Source: Sphagnum compactum (lineage: Eukaryota; Bryophyta; Sphagnopsida; Sphagnales). From it: a stretch of 64,000 nt of DNA. The stretch spans positions 15,717,495-15,781,494 of the forward strand of contig OZ234502.1 in assembly GCA_965153455.1 (NCBI GenBank). Reading direction: 5' to 3'. This document shows positions 35,120 to 47,105 of this stretch, one piece after another. Position numbers and translations under genes: made by a program. Position 1 is the first letter of the stretch. The number at the start of each line of letters is the position of its first letter. The notes under the pieces were generated by a model, which was given only the letters and a program-made list of their open reading frames with translations, did no database searches and was not told the origin of the DNA.

Positions 35120-38100
35120 GGGAATTTTTCAAACCTCGTATGTTCAGTGAATGTTGTCATTGATTCACTGATTAGGTCTAATAAAACCTTGCTGAACATT
35201 GATACCTTTTTCTGAATCCTTTCAAAGGCTCTAGGGCAAGGATATGTACTCTACTTGACTTAAGTGTGTGTACTCAAAAACCCCCATGAGTCATGGCATG
35301 AGTACAGAATGATGTCATGGGTGGTGCCCTCTGAAATTGGGGACAATGAGATTTGTTTAAATGTTTGCTTCCGACATTAGTTAGAACTTGGATGCATTAT
35401 GATTGTGAGAATGAAGCAGGATTCACATACTCCTGTGAACAATGCTAATATGAAGCGATTTACTTGTGTGTTTCGTTGTGAAGATCTATGGTTGCAGGCA
35501 TCCACATTTTGATGACTAACATGCTCTGGTGCATTTGCACACATGTGACTACTAATAGTAGAGGCATAGCTGGACTTCACAACAATGTTGACACATCATA
35601 TCAGATTTATGGACTCTTCTTGGCAAAGAAGCCAACATAGTCACTAGAAACAATGTTAGTTACTAGGTGAAAAGGTAGTAGCTCTAGCAGATCACAAATC
35701 AACCACTTACAAGTGCCAAGCTAATATATAAATGCTACTAGTTTACAAGTACAAGTGTGAAATTACATCAATATAACCCAAAAAAATTCTACAATGAGTG
35801 CAAGGTTACATCAACATATATAAAAATCTCTTCTAGCTATGGCAGATATAGCATTCAAATGCTACTAGCTACAAGCCTCCTACAAGTGCAAGGTTACATC
35901 AACATGATTAAAAATCTCTTGTTCAGATTATGTTTGTTTGTTGACATGTGTAGAATCTTCACACATGTGACATTTAATCCATTTGACATCTTTGACAGAT
36001 TTAACAACAGTTGACACATACTCCCCTTGAAGAGTAAACCTACACCATTTGAAAGCTTCCCATTCAAACCTTGACTAAAGTTTGTTCGTTGTCACCGAAC
36101 TTATAATCATCCAAAAATGAGGGTATCATTATCCAAGGCAACATGTACCTTTCTCATTTTAAATTGTCATGTGGTTCTTTAAAACTGAAAAAAATCAAAA
36201 ACATAAATCAAGAGATAGACTCGTGAACTCAACCTCATTGAAACCACATTGCATCCATCCCCCCCCCCCCCCTTCCCCCCCAACCCTTCTCTTCTCAATG
36301 GAAACTTAGGCCCACTTTAGACAAGGGTCTCAGGTCCAATTTCCTAGGAACCAATTTGGACTGTTTTGAAGCAAATTGAATCCTTGGACTGTACCTTGAT
36401 CACTAGCCTGTTTCTTGGTTCTCCAAATCAAAAGCTCTCCTTCTAGTATTGTTTTTTTGTTCCGAACCAATTGATTTTCCCTCCAAAATAGGTGCCATGT
36501 AGATTTAGCCTCAACTTGCTACTTTTTGGTCTTGCACTCTCATCTAAAGGCCTTGGGACCAATTTAAAACTTTTAACCAATAAGATTGCTTGAATTCATT
36601 GGACCTTGGACCTTGGACACTTGTTTAAAGTTGCCCTTAGAGTGCATTTTTGTTTGTAGACTATCCCTTAAATTTGGAATACTAGAAATAAATGTTTTGT
36701 TTACTTGTGAGGTCTAATAAGATATTGAACAATGCATTTTGTGAGATGATGTGGTATTGAACATACACTATGTCAAAACATAGCGTTCATGATTGGTCCT
36801 TTCGATTAGGCTACTAGTAATATAACTTTTAATTGAATTGGACTTGTCATTTATATAATTTTTTATCATTTATGTCATATGTAATTATATTGGTTTAGTC
36901 ATGGATGCCATGTTTTGACATAGTGATAAAATTTATAAATATATTTACAATGCAAACCGTTTAAGCACATGATGAAATAAACAAAATACAAACGACTACC
37001 TTTTTGGGTTCATTATATTATTGTGTATGTCAATTTGTCAATTATAGGTAGACAAGTATGATATCAATCATTTGTTCAAGTTTTCTCCAAGTTTTTAAAT
37101 CAGGATTACATGTTTGACTTATGCATTACACTAATTGATTATATCATCATCTATATTTTTTGTCTGGGTTCATTAATTCTTGTTATAGAGGTGATAGAAT
37201 TTTAAGTCTGGGTATTATCATAAGGGATGGTCAGTTACCACAAGCAAGTGTCAACACCAATTAATTTAAAGCTATAAGGCAATTTCAGCATTTAAATTGA
37301 ATTTTAAAGGTTTGACACATGGGCTTCTCAAATATTTCAACTCTATTTTTTTTATCTACGTATTTTGTCAAATGTTTTACCATTGTTACAACTCTTCCAT
37401 AAGGTATCTAGAGATTATCATTCAAAAATAGAGCTATAATCTTTAATTTGCACTAGATTTTGTCTTCACTTTTATAACATTCATTTATATGGATTATAAA
37501 TTTTCATACAATGCATCAGAATTTTATTGAAAATTCTGAAAATTCTTTCCATTCAATTTTTGAATTAATTTCCGCTAAATCTAACAAGAAGGTCAGGTAC
37601 TGCAATTATAATTGGTCAGCTGTTTGGAAGATTTGAAGATATTGCCACTTTAATTCCATCCTGTTAATATATGTACAGTTTCCTCTGCAACAAACTTTGG
37701 CACAAACACAGAGGGTCATCTCAAGTCCAATAGGAAATTATCAAACCAAAGTCCAAACAGAAAGTTTTTAGAAACACAATGTTTTTAGAGGGAGAGTTTC
37801 CAGGTTTCCACAAATAAAGCAATGGTTCAAAATTTAGAAAAGTTCTCTACTACTTAAGGAAGAAGGGATAAAACTCCCATAATTTCCATATCCTACTACC
37901 TATTAAAATATTATGGAAACCCAAGTTAAATAATCAGTTGTCAAGAAAACATTTGCTAAAAAGTTCTGGAGCGGGTAGCTTTAATTTTAGCCACCCCAGC
38001 AACCAGCCAATAATTTGTTTTTAAAAGCCAAAACCTTATTTGTAGTTCACAGCACTAATTTATCACATAGATATCTATGAAGGCGGATGACAAGTTGCTA

Positions 38101-38380
38101 CACTACCATCACATCCTCCATATAAGTAACCAAATGATAGCTCCCAAGACCCTATTTTTCATCCAGAAATAGCGTTGATTTGTGGATTTTCAAGCCTGAG
38201 TGTTACCCTATTGCATAATAGTCCAGATTTGCTTGCCAGTCATGAAAACACCGAAATTGTCCACTTTCTCATGCTTTCACCCATCAATCACCAGAAGAAG
38301 TACATAGTCTGTGTGAGATCATTGACAGATTCTGCTGCTCAGGCGGGCAAATAGGTCCCTACTTTGGCTTGCTCCAAGTG
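35120..38380. other. Intergenic between convergent expansin genes 2 and 3
   Basis: No gene is supported. Around 35794 and 35884 the phrase GTGCAAGGTTACATCAACAT is repeated about 90 bp apart, each followed by AAAAATCTCTT, with a weaker related phrase near 35750. A C-rich run lies at 36258-36280. From 36700 to 37600 the sequence is very AT-rich. Confidence 0.5.
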
Positions 38381-39950
38381 CTAGAACTGGGCACCTTCAA
38401 AAGTTTGGCCAAACTGCCAGTTTGAGGGAGCAACATCTGGTAAGGTTAAGGTCCTGCCATCGCTAGTGGTGATCATGAAAGACAAGGCTTGGCCATCCAT
38501 GGCATTGCCACTGTACTGCCAGTTCTGGCCCCAGTTTCTTTGCATTGGGTACCACCAGCTGCCAGGCTTATCCCCCTTGCATGACACGGACTGTACATCC
38601 CCTGCTCCACCCACATTCGTCACCAGCACCAGAAGAAAGTAGGGGTTTCCATTGATGGTGAAATGTACTCCTCCAGTTTTCACACAAGGCACCCTGCAAC
38701 AGCAACAGCTCAATTACAACAAGACTATAAGAGCAAATCCGAAGCTTGAAAGCCCTGGAATCAAAACTAGACTTCTCCAAGTCCTTGAAACCTGAACAGG
38801 AGAATCCAAAGCAGCTTCAAACTAGAGCTCTGGGTAAGCTACCTTTCCCAAGTCTGTGAAACCAAAAGGCAGCGAAATTGATTCCTAGCTAGAACAAAGA
38901 AATGCAAAGATTTGGCTTATAGCAAACTATTAAAGGCCTCTTTCCACTAGGCTGCTGTGATCACAGCACATTGTGCGTGCTGTGATCACAGCAGCCTAAT
39001 GGGAAGGCACTGACAAGGGGCCTTGTTTCTTGCTGCAGGGACAGAATGCAATTAATCATGTTAGGAACTCCGGGAACACATGCTCTCAAGAAAAAAGGGA
39101 CAGATGATGGTGAGTCAGAGTTTGACTCAGAGCTCCTGCAATTGGGGAATGTTTGACCGGTAGAGCTGTGAGATGATTGTGAGCACAGCTAGTTGGAAAA
39201 GCTTAATGGAAAGCTCACAGAATCTGTGATCACAGCAGCCTAATGGAAAGATGTACTAAGTCATGGCTGCAGAAGTACTAGTTCACCTGCGGTAGAGAAC
39301 GGGTACGATTCCAGCTTGGTAGATTGCAATCTGTTGGTAAGCAGGAACAGCCATGTCGAAATGCTGGAGGGGCATGTTGCACCATCCACCGTTGTCGTTG
39401 GGCAAATAAGGATTGGGAGGACAGAAGTTGGTGGCTGTCACAGTCACTGTCGCGCCCGGTACACACCATCGAGGCTCGTTGCATTGGAGCTCAAAGCACG
39501 CTCCGCAGCTCAAGCCGTTGTTGAAGAGAGCCGTGCTCAGAGCTGCTGTGTTGGTTCCATAGCCCTGACTGTACAAGTTCCCATAACCGCAAGCACCTCC
39601 TGCAGCAGCAGTTCGCCACACCAACCCATTTCAGTCATGTACACGACGCACGCTTCAGAAAACAACAGTACACACTTCGCTAGCTATACGTTCTGCTGCT
39701 GCAGATCACAGACAAGTTCACTGCCAGATCAAGCTAGTAGAACAAATCTGCAGGGATCGGAATGGCACTAGTATGCACTACCTTGAGTACCCGTTGCATC
39801 GCCTCCTCCATAGAATGTTGCATGTGCGTTAGTCCATGTTGGATCACCAGTGTAGAGGCCAGAAACCTGAGCTTGCGCCTGACGGGCGCACGCAGTCAGA
39901 GCCAAAACGAAGACTAGAGCTCGCAGGATTGTGGCCATGAGCTGCTTCAT
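38381..39950 (-). CDS. Alpha-expansin, gene 3 (three coding exons)
   Basis: Secreted alpha-expansin, role as for its neighbours. Exons in transcript order are 39950-39782, 39599-39287 and 38693-38381, giving 264 residues. Splice phases match genes 1 and 2. The signal peptide is about residues 1-27 ([20 protein letters not shown]...). Domain 1 has [18 protein letters not shown] and HFD at 136-138; the alpha segment reads CNMPLQHFD. The eight family cysteines are at 60, 88, 91, 96, 102, 116, 130 and 164, and an extra one lies in domain 2 (VSCKG). Domain 2 has QRNWGQNWQ and ends in FEGAQF. The start was taken as the first ATG after the likely leader acceptor; an ATG four codons upstream overlaps that acceptor. 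It shares [20 protein letters not shown] with gene 1, so these two are sister copies. Intron 2 contains a MITE. Confidence 0.95.
38934..39256. mobile_element. MITE in expansin gene 3 intron 2 (family H)
   Basis: The ends are inverted repeats: CTTTCCACTAGGCTGCTGTG on the left and, reading the other strand, CTTTCCATTAGGCTGCTGTG on the right, each continuing GATCACAG. TAA lies directly outside both ends (38931-38933 and 39257-39259), consistent with a PIF/Harbinger-type duplication, though the outermost bases match poorly. The left end carries an extra perfect hairpin (38948-38998). The right part matches the relict in the gene 1 leader intron. Confidence 0.7.
38948..38998. repeat. Perfect 22-bp hairpin in gene 3 intron 2
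   Basis: The arm at 38948-38969 is exactly complementary to 38977-38998, with a seven-base loop ATTGTGC. Each arm contains the self-palindrome GCTGTGATCACAGC, so the region can fold in more than one way. Confidence 0.9.
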
Positions 39951-40535
39951 TTCGCTGCACATTATACACTCACGACTGAAACAAATTAGATAACTACACT
40001 AATGTGGTATCCTGTAGTACTCAAGATCGAGTTCGTTGCAAAGAAGAACGGAAGCCAGTTAGCTCGCGAACGATCTAAAGCAAAATGACGAAAGAAATGC
40101 TACCAGATCAAGCTCAAGCTATAACCTGAAGCTAGGCATCACCTGCATTCCCATAGTAAAAGGAACTGCAATTGATCAAGTCCCGGATGCAATAATTAGA
40201 TCCAAGTAACAAACGTATAACAAAAATATACGAAGATCTAAACAGAACTCCTAGGAATTGCATGACGAGAAAACAAGAAGTAGGAGCTTTCAGGAAATCG
40301 GCAGACACACGCCGCTCATGGACAGACATGCGCCAGAATATAAAGCTTACGTATTGAGGTAAGAAATGAGCGTTGTGTGGAGACGAAGGCGGGCTCACTA
40401 GAGCGAGCTAACTGAGTGGCTGGCTGTCTTGCGTGCCGGCAGCTGGCAGATGAGTGCAATGCAGCTGCAGCAGGAGAAAATGGTGGAGGAGGACGAGGAC
40501 GAGTGTGAGGAGAAGAAGGCGGAGGAGTTGGCGGC
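39951..40535 (-). other. 5' leader of expansin gene 3, with a probable leader intron
   Basis: On the minus strand an acceptor GTGCAG ends at 39955, four bases before the ATG. A donor GCAG|GTGATG at 40142 would give a 188-base leader intron; GTAAGC near 40350 is an alternative donor. The arrangement parallels gene 1, whose leader exon also ends in GCAG before GTGA. Confidence 0.45.
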
Positions 40536-40572
40536 GACATTTGAGCGCGGTCGTGCGGAAGCATATATACGC
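40535..40572 (-). promoter_or_regulatory. Probable core promoter of expansin gene 3
   Basis: On the minus strand GTATATATGC at 40563-40570 is a good TATA box, placing the transcription start near 40535. The sequence just upstream (40590-40690) is markedly GC-rich for this window and contains the small palindrome GTGCCGG-CCAGTT-CCGGCAC at 40632-40651, a possible protein-binding site. Confidence 0.6.
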
Positions 40573-40809
40573 GAGCCTCCGGCCCGTCCGTCAGAAAAAA
40601 GCTTGCCACTCCGGCCGGCCGGGCGTGGTACGTGCCGGCCAGTTCCGGCACCCAACGGGTTGCTGCAGGTCTGTCCGGTAATGGGATCACACGGCTCTAG
40701 AACGCGGGAAGTTGGAAGTTGGAACCACCTTCCCTCTTCCCGGGGCACAATAATTTACTTCGCCGATTTTTGACAAGTACCAGTTGAATTAAAGACAGTT
40801 AAGTGTAGA

Positions 40810-41130
40810 GTAAAGCCCCACGGTTGGTGCCAGGGTCCTTTGACGTGTTGTCAATGGCAAAGTACAGTCCCACATTTGGGGACATTAGGCCCCACATTTT
40901 GGGACATTAGTCTCCATATTTTTGGAATCATATAGGCCTCTTATTTGGAGAATGTTCTACACTTCATCTTAGGCACCTTATTTTGAGAATGTCCCCACCC
41001 AAGGACTTTACCCATACTAAAGCATGAGGCAAAATTAACATAAGTGTATATACATGAAGATCACAAGGGATAGGAAGGGGAGGGTTCTAACGCCTACTTA
41101 AGTGCAAGAGGAATCTTACACCTACAGGAA
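40810..41130. mobile_element. Family G element upstream of expansin gene 3 (copy 2)
   Basis: It starts GTAAAGCCCCACGGTTGG and an inverted partner, ...CACCCAAGGACTTTAC, ends at 41011. The right part, GAGAATGTCCCCACCC onward, and the following GCATGAGGCAAA and TCTTACACCTACAGG correspond to gene 2 intron 2 (33430-33600). It lies about 240 bp upstream of the gene 3 TATA box. Confidence 0.55.
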
Positions 41131-41897
41131 CACATAAATTGCCTCTCACTCTTTAAGGAGTACGGTTAATATCCTTCATCTCTAGGAGGAATATTCTCCA
41201 ATGTGAGGGTACCCTCCAAATGCACTTAAGAATATTATCCAAGTACTTTACACTGTGGAGGCAGAAATTTTATTGAGAATAAGGCATCCTCCACATACAC
41301 CAGAAAAATTCTAGTGTTCTTTACACTAGAGAACACCCCTTAAGGAGTGCATTCTGCAACAGTTTGCCGATAGGACTTGACTTAAGCCTGGGCCTAGTGA
41401 CTCCCTGAGAGCTTGGCATAGATATCTCTCGCCCTAATGACTCCCTGAGAGAGGCAGAGTGGGTAGCCCCTAGATGCATTCTCTAGTGAATCGAACCCTT
41501 CCCACCCTTACTCACGTGCACTGATATTCAGGTTAAGGTACCAAGTGTATTTTACGTGTGGGAGCCTGGAGGGCTTTGATGGTTACTGTGATATCTATGA
41601 AGAAATTTTCTAATTTTCGTTCAGAGGAAACATGTTGGCCGAATCAACAAACTAAGGGCAAGACAGGAGGACTGGTGGCAAGTGAGGCCCATTGATAATT
41701 TGCCTCCATGCACCTGTCAGTGTGGGTCCCTGCTTTACTCCCTGAATATCTTTCCGTGTCAAAATTGGACTAGCAGATCTCCCTCATTGTTTGTTGAAAT
41801 TTCTCTGACTACTATGCGTCCATGTTTCCAAAACTGAAGGAGTGAGTGGTGATTGGTGGTGACATCTAAATGTAGGTTGGTAGTAGGGGCCATTCAT
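41131..41897. other. Intergenic, nothing recognised
   Basis: Repeat-like phrases (ACTCCCTGAGAG twice near 41400-41450) but no gene or classifiable element. Confidence 0.4.
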
Positions 41898-42067
41898 CTA
41901 CAAGTTGGTTCACTAGGCATGAACATGGGTCCTTGTTTAAAGGAGAGTAAACGCCAGGTGGGCATTGCCATGTAAGTAGTTCTACAAGTTGGGTCACTAG
42001 GCATGAACATGGGTGCTTGGTGAAACGAGAGCAAAAGCCAGGTAGGACATTGCCATGTAAGTAGTTG
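41898..42067. repeat. Two 84-bp tandem repeats
   Basis: Units start at 41898 and 41982 with CTACAAGTTGG and share CACTAGGCATGAACATGGGT and GCCATGTAAGTAGTT. As 84 is a multiple of three, the minus strand reads as a 28-residue repeat within a 72-residue frame (41894-42112). There is no other sign that it is coding. Confidence 0.8.
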
Positions 42068-43262
42068 AAATAATGCGCCTAATGAATAGGTACCCAATTC
42101 AAATATACACAATCTGTAAAATAGGCTTGTGCCTAGGTATGAAAAAAGTCTATGTGGCCAATCAGATTGTTAGAAAAGGAGCATTCAATTGGTTGAAATT
42201 GTTCGAATTGGTGCTTTTGAATTGACTTGAAGAGTTGCCTTAGTGAACTAGTATTTACCTCTTGCATGTAGTATGCATGAAGATATGCAGAAGTGCAAGG
42301 AGCTTTTAATAGGGATTTGGAGCTTTTAACACATGAAGCTTCTCTCACATGTGTTACTAGTGGGTGCACAAACTCTAACATTTCTGAATACATTTTCAAG
42401 CTGGCAACCTCGTCCTCATACTTACATTCAGGGTTTTGGCCCATCATTGGTGCAGTTTGTATTATATTACAATTTGTATTTTGATGTGATGATCCATAGG
42501 GGTTTAGGTGTGGGGATTAATTGTTTTCCAATTGCTCATATGATCTGGAAGGACTTCCTGGAGATTGTACACAGCGTATGATCAGCAGTATTTCCTTTAT
42601 GAAATTTGGAACATACAGCTACATACATGTTGTGCACAAGTTGTGTGAGATGCCAGAGTCTTAATCTATGGGTTGGGGGAGGTGCCGTCTAAAGCTACAT
42701 CCAACAATCTACAGCACCCAACAGTTGTTAGACTCAACTTGCTTTCAATGTTTTCAAATCCTACACTCCTGCCTTGTGAGTTATTAATATCAGCTTCAAA
42801 GCCGACTTTTCATCTGACATGGGCCGATTTTTCCAACTACCGCATGGTCGCAAGGGAAATCTCACACCCACACCAACCCCCCCTACAGTTCCCAATCATC
42901 CAACTCTGCATTAAGGAGGTTGGTCAACAACGTCAGTTTGTCAGTCTTGAAAAAAAACTCCATTTTCTTTGGAGTGTTCACTCCATTTTGTCCGTTTGCT
43001 TCAACAAACAATAAAATAAAATAATAAATAAATAAAATAAGAACAAACAAACATCAAATTGAGTGTACCTTGAACACTTTAGCCCTGAAAAGACAGGAAA
43101 TTGAAACCCAACATGCCAATCAAAAGAGATCACCATTTTGTGGTTTAATACATCTATTTTCCCACCACCAGGTCTAGTCCAAGATTATATGAAGTGAAGT
43201 TTTTTTTCCTATGTGAATCCAGGATATGCCCATTTTAGTTTTTCTCACACGATGTAAGCAGT
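42068..43262. other. Intergenic, nothing recognised
   Basis: Frames at 42133-42447 (-) and 42673-43014 (+) are over 100 codons but have no recognisable motif, no splice context and no promoter. They are left uncalled. Confidence 0.4.
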
Positions 43263-43680
43263 ATGCAAACAATGTTGGGCAGGTATCAAAAATTCCCCCA
43301 GATATCACCTGGGCAACATCCGGGTATCCCAATCTGAACCTGTCTGGGCATCAGCCTGGGTGATACTCATTGTGATACCTTGATCACCAGTTCTCACTTG
43401 CATGAGAACTGGCAATGTTGAGAGCCAGTCATAACATGAATAGTTTCAATGTTGAGAACCGGGGTTTTTTTTGGGTCTAAGTCCTGTTCTCAGGGTCAGG
43501 CCTGGGTCTAGATACTAGGTGTCTAATGTTTAGTGTCTAAGTAGAGGATCCAAAGCCATGAGCCAGACTACGTAGAAAAGTTTAGGGTTTAGGGTTCTTA
43601 GCTGCACCAAGTTGCAAGTTGCAACGGCTCCCTACCCTAAGATAAAAGGGAGCGCCAAGAATTTTTGTGTTTAATTTGCA

Positions 43681-44253
43681 TTGTTTGTGGTTTTGCAAGA
43701 GCTTTTTTTCTTTTTTTTTGTTCTCTTGATTTCGCACTTAGGATTTAGTTTTTTAGTTCTTGCAGCTTCGATGCTTGTTACTACTTTGTTGTTTATTGCT
43801 TTGTCACTTGTTTATTGTTTCGTCACTTGCTTATTGCTTCATCACTTGTCACTTGCTACTACTTTGTTGTTTGTCGCTTGTCACTTACTGTTGCTTTGTT
43901 GTTTGTCGCTTGTTGCTTACTATTCCACTACTTACTGCTTGCTGCTCCATCACTTTTTGCTTGTTGTTTCATCGCTTACTACTTGTAGCTAAATCATTTG
44001 CTACTTCCCCATTTCATCGCTTGTTGCTTCATTGTTTTGTTGCTTACTACTTCGCCACTTATTGCTTCATTGCTTTGCTAATGCTTATTTCGATGATTAT
44101 GCATGTCATTTTGTTGCTTGTTGTTTACTCCTTACATTTGCTACTTTGGCGCTTGTTGTTATTACATCACCGCCATTATTTTTAGGACCAACTGCCCACC
44201 CCCCTTGTCCTTTTATTGTTGTTTTGTTGCTTCCTTTGTTGCTTGACTTGTAG
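43681..44253 (+). repeat. T-rich low-complexity tract inside the hAT element
   Basis: Degenerate repeats of a TTGTTGC/TTGTCACTTGCTAC type fill this tract. They create long hydrophobic-looking frames (Leu/Cys/Val-rich) in two phases at once, which shows these are composition artefacts, not membrane proteins. Confidence 0.75.
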
Positions 44254-45189
44254 TTGGTGCTTCCACCCATGATTTGGGTGTGCATGTGCAGGCGGTAGAG
44301 GGTGGAACATTCGAACCAACCAACTCCATTTTTCTGGTGGGGGTTTTTTTTGTTTTTTTTTTTTGTTTATTTCCAAACTAGTTTTTTGGTTTTTTTTAAA
44401 GTTTGCAACTATTCACTTAGATGTTTAAAATCTTGTATGTTTGTGTTGTAAAAACTTTGCATATTGTACAACATTGGTATAGTTGATCATTTTTTTTTTA
44501 AATACCATAACCAAAATCGAACATCTCTTTTTTTTCCAAACAATTCCTTTTTTGCATGATGTTGAGAGAAAAAAATGAGTTAAAATTTGTATTAAATTTC
44601 TAAACTTTAAACCCTGAACCTTTTACTTTAAACCTCTTGTTTGTAAATGTTGTTTTTTGTGCTTTGAATTTGTTCATAAATGTTTGCTCACCTTTCGAAG
44701 AAATGGTATTGTTTCAATTGATTTCCATTTATTTGGTAAAATCTAGAAAATAAATTCAATTTTTCTTATACTATCTTATGAAATTGCCAATCGATTAGTC
44801 ATTTGAAAATGAAAATAGAATTAGTGTAAATAAGACATGTGAAGTCTTCATAAATGATGTAATAATGGAAGAAACATGTGATAAGAACCCAACTATGCAA
44901 ACAAAAATAAGCAGAAATCCAAAAGGTGAAAATGAACAATTAATGCAAAATAACATTAAAAAATTACATGTGCAAAGGAAAGCTTAGAAACCCCATAGAA
45001 TAAGTTCATTATGTTGGTCTTTTATTGTGTTAATGATAATACAGATGTTGATCTTAATAATATCCACAAATTATGAGTTGTATACTTTGTCACGATAATC
45101 TAATAAGTGCCACAAATCCAAGAATATAGTTTTTAAAAGGAGTAATTTCATATTATAAAACCAATGGAATAACATCTTTAAAAAAACAT

Positions 45190-47105
45190 GTTGATGCAGA
45201 TCATGGTCAAATTGCCAAGATATTTGAGGAGGAAATGAACAATTTGTTGACAAGAAAAGAATAAAGACAACCAACAAAGAAGAGGGCAAACGTGTTTGGA
45301 AATTTTATCTCCAAAGTTTTTGTTATAAAAGATTCTTTTGAAAAGGGTGATATGTAGCAGAAAGAATTTTTAGAAGATCTTGGTCTTTTATTATGAAAAA
45401 TAACTTGCTTATTCAATTTGTGGAAAATGTCTAGCTACAAAGTTTAGCTTTGCACCTGTGTTCAAAAATTAATTTTCACACAAATAGAAAGCAATTCTCA
45501 CAAGATATATTACCAAGTTTAGTGGAGAAAACAAAAAATCTTTATGTTCTTCGTACATTAACATAATGTTATTTTGCAATTGCTAGCTTTGATCTTTAGA
45601 TGTCCAAAGGGGCATATGATGTGTTTGCATTGGTTATTAATTTTTTAGGAAGTGATTTGCAACTTAAATATGTTATAATTAGCCTATTTGAAGCGACAAT
45701 TACTACAAGACAAGCATTAGCTTGAAATTTGATAAAATTGTTGAACAAGTATGTTTTGAGAAGAAAGATCATTGTTTATGTCAAAGATGAAGGATCGAAT
45801 TTCAATGCAATGATTAATTCATTGACATTTGTTGTTAGTTGTGAATGTTTTGGTTTGAAGGAAATTTTTCAAGGGAATTGTTAAATTGGTCATGTTTTTT
45901 CAAGGCATGCCAACATGGTTCAACAAATGAAAAAGTATGTAAAAATCTGAAATGTGTCTCTATTAAGTCTATATAAATACATTTACAAAAGTGCATTATT
46001 TAGCCAAAAAAATCCGAGAAAGGTAGGAAAGAATGGGAGAAAGTTTGTGTTGAAGCTAATTTATGCCCAAAAAATTGAACACATTAGTGAAAACAAGGTA
46101 TTGTTTATTGCTTATCCTAAATAATTTTTTCAGTTCATCTTGCCTTTTTGATATTTCAAAATCTAATTTGGTACTAATATTCTTGTTATTGTTTTGCAAG
46201 TTTGCTAATAAAATAATAATGTTTCAAGAGGCATTGTAGTTTCGAATTGCTATTGTGCTTTGTTACAACAAATAAACTGTTATGAGAATTACTAGACGAA
46301 TGCCACCTCTTCTAACATGGCAAATTTATCAAATTATTGTGGACTATCTTTCTCCCTTTGTCATTGCCTATGTTGTAAACCAATCTCATGGACATTAACT
46401 ACTTACTGATGTTTTAAATTCTTCAATTTCCTTGAGTTTTAAACTAAAAGAAGACAGTGCACCTTTGGCTTCTTTTGAATAGAAGATGAACTTGGTCTTA
46501 CTGAAGCGTTAGCTCTTTTAGCCTCGAACATTAGAAAGGAGGTTTGTGGTGTACTAGGTTTTTTCCTTTCATTCCTAAAAACAAATGAGGAAAAAAAAAA
46601 CACACAACATGGTTTTTGTAATATTTGATCCTAGATTTAAAAGTCTTCATATAATGTCTTCATTTGTTGGAAGAGACCACTAAGGAGTGTTGTTGCGCAA
46701 AAATATGACAAGAAATCTTTATATCCTATGTTGGCAAAATGTTATGAACACTTGCATCCTTTTGTGAAAAGTTATACTGATAAGGGTATTTCTTATGAGG
46801 ACTGCAATTTGGACATCTTCGAGCAAATTGTAAATACAAGTGAATTAGCACAAGAACTTGTGAAAAGGGAGTTGTTACTTTTCAAACGTTACCAACTAGA
46901 TGTTAAAGAAATCAATTGTCCACTTCTTTGGTGGAAGAAATATGAAGCAATGTTTTTCTACTATTGGTTCTTTTACTTGACAAATTTTTAAGATTGTTGA
47001 TTCACAAATTGAAACAGAAAGAATATTTTCTTTAGCTACTAACCTTAGGAAATATCTGTTGCAAATTGAAAATCTAAACAAGTTAATGTTTATGAGCTTT
47101 AAGTA
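45190..47105 (+). pseudogene. Decayed hAT transposase
   Basis: Fragments in changing frames follow the order of a hAT transposase: VFVIKDSFEKGD (45316-45352), MSKGAYDVFALVINFLGSDL (from 45600), VYVKDEGSNFNAMI (about 45776), FANKIIMFQEAL (about 46200), HNMVFVIFDPRFKSLHIMSS (about 46610), then a clean 87-codon stretch 46728-46991 ending with PLLWWKKYEAMFF, and after a shift QIVDSQIETERIFSLATNLR (about 46993-47052), the C-terminal dimerisation segment. Several in-frame stops and shifts make it non-functional. The N-terminal BED-type zinc finger was not found. The family match is from memory of plant hAT proteins. Confidence 0.8.

Noticed and set aside
40429-40773. Open frames of over 110 codons on both strands
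   Set aside because: They lie in the GC-rich promoter and leader of expansin gene 3, where stops are rare by composition.
42133-43014. Frames of 104 and 113 codons
   Set aside because: No recognisable domain, no splice context and no promoter.
43581-43596. Telomere-like TTTAGGGTTTAGGG
   Set aside because: Only two units, inside a transposon; too short to be a former chromosome end.
43681-44253. Long hydrophobic frames suggesting membrane proteins
   Set aside because: They appear in two phases at once and come from a T-rich repeat inside the hAT element.
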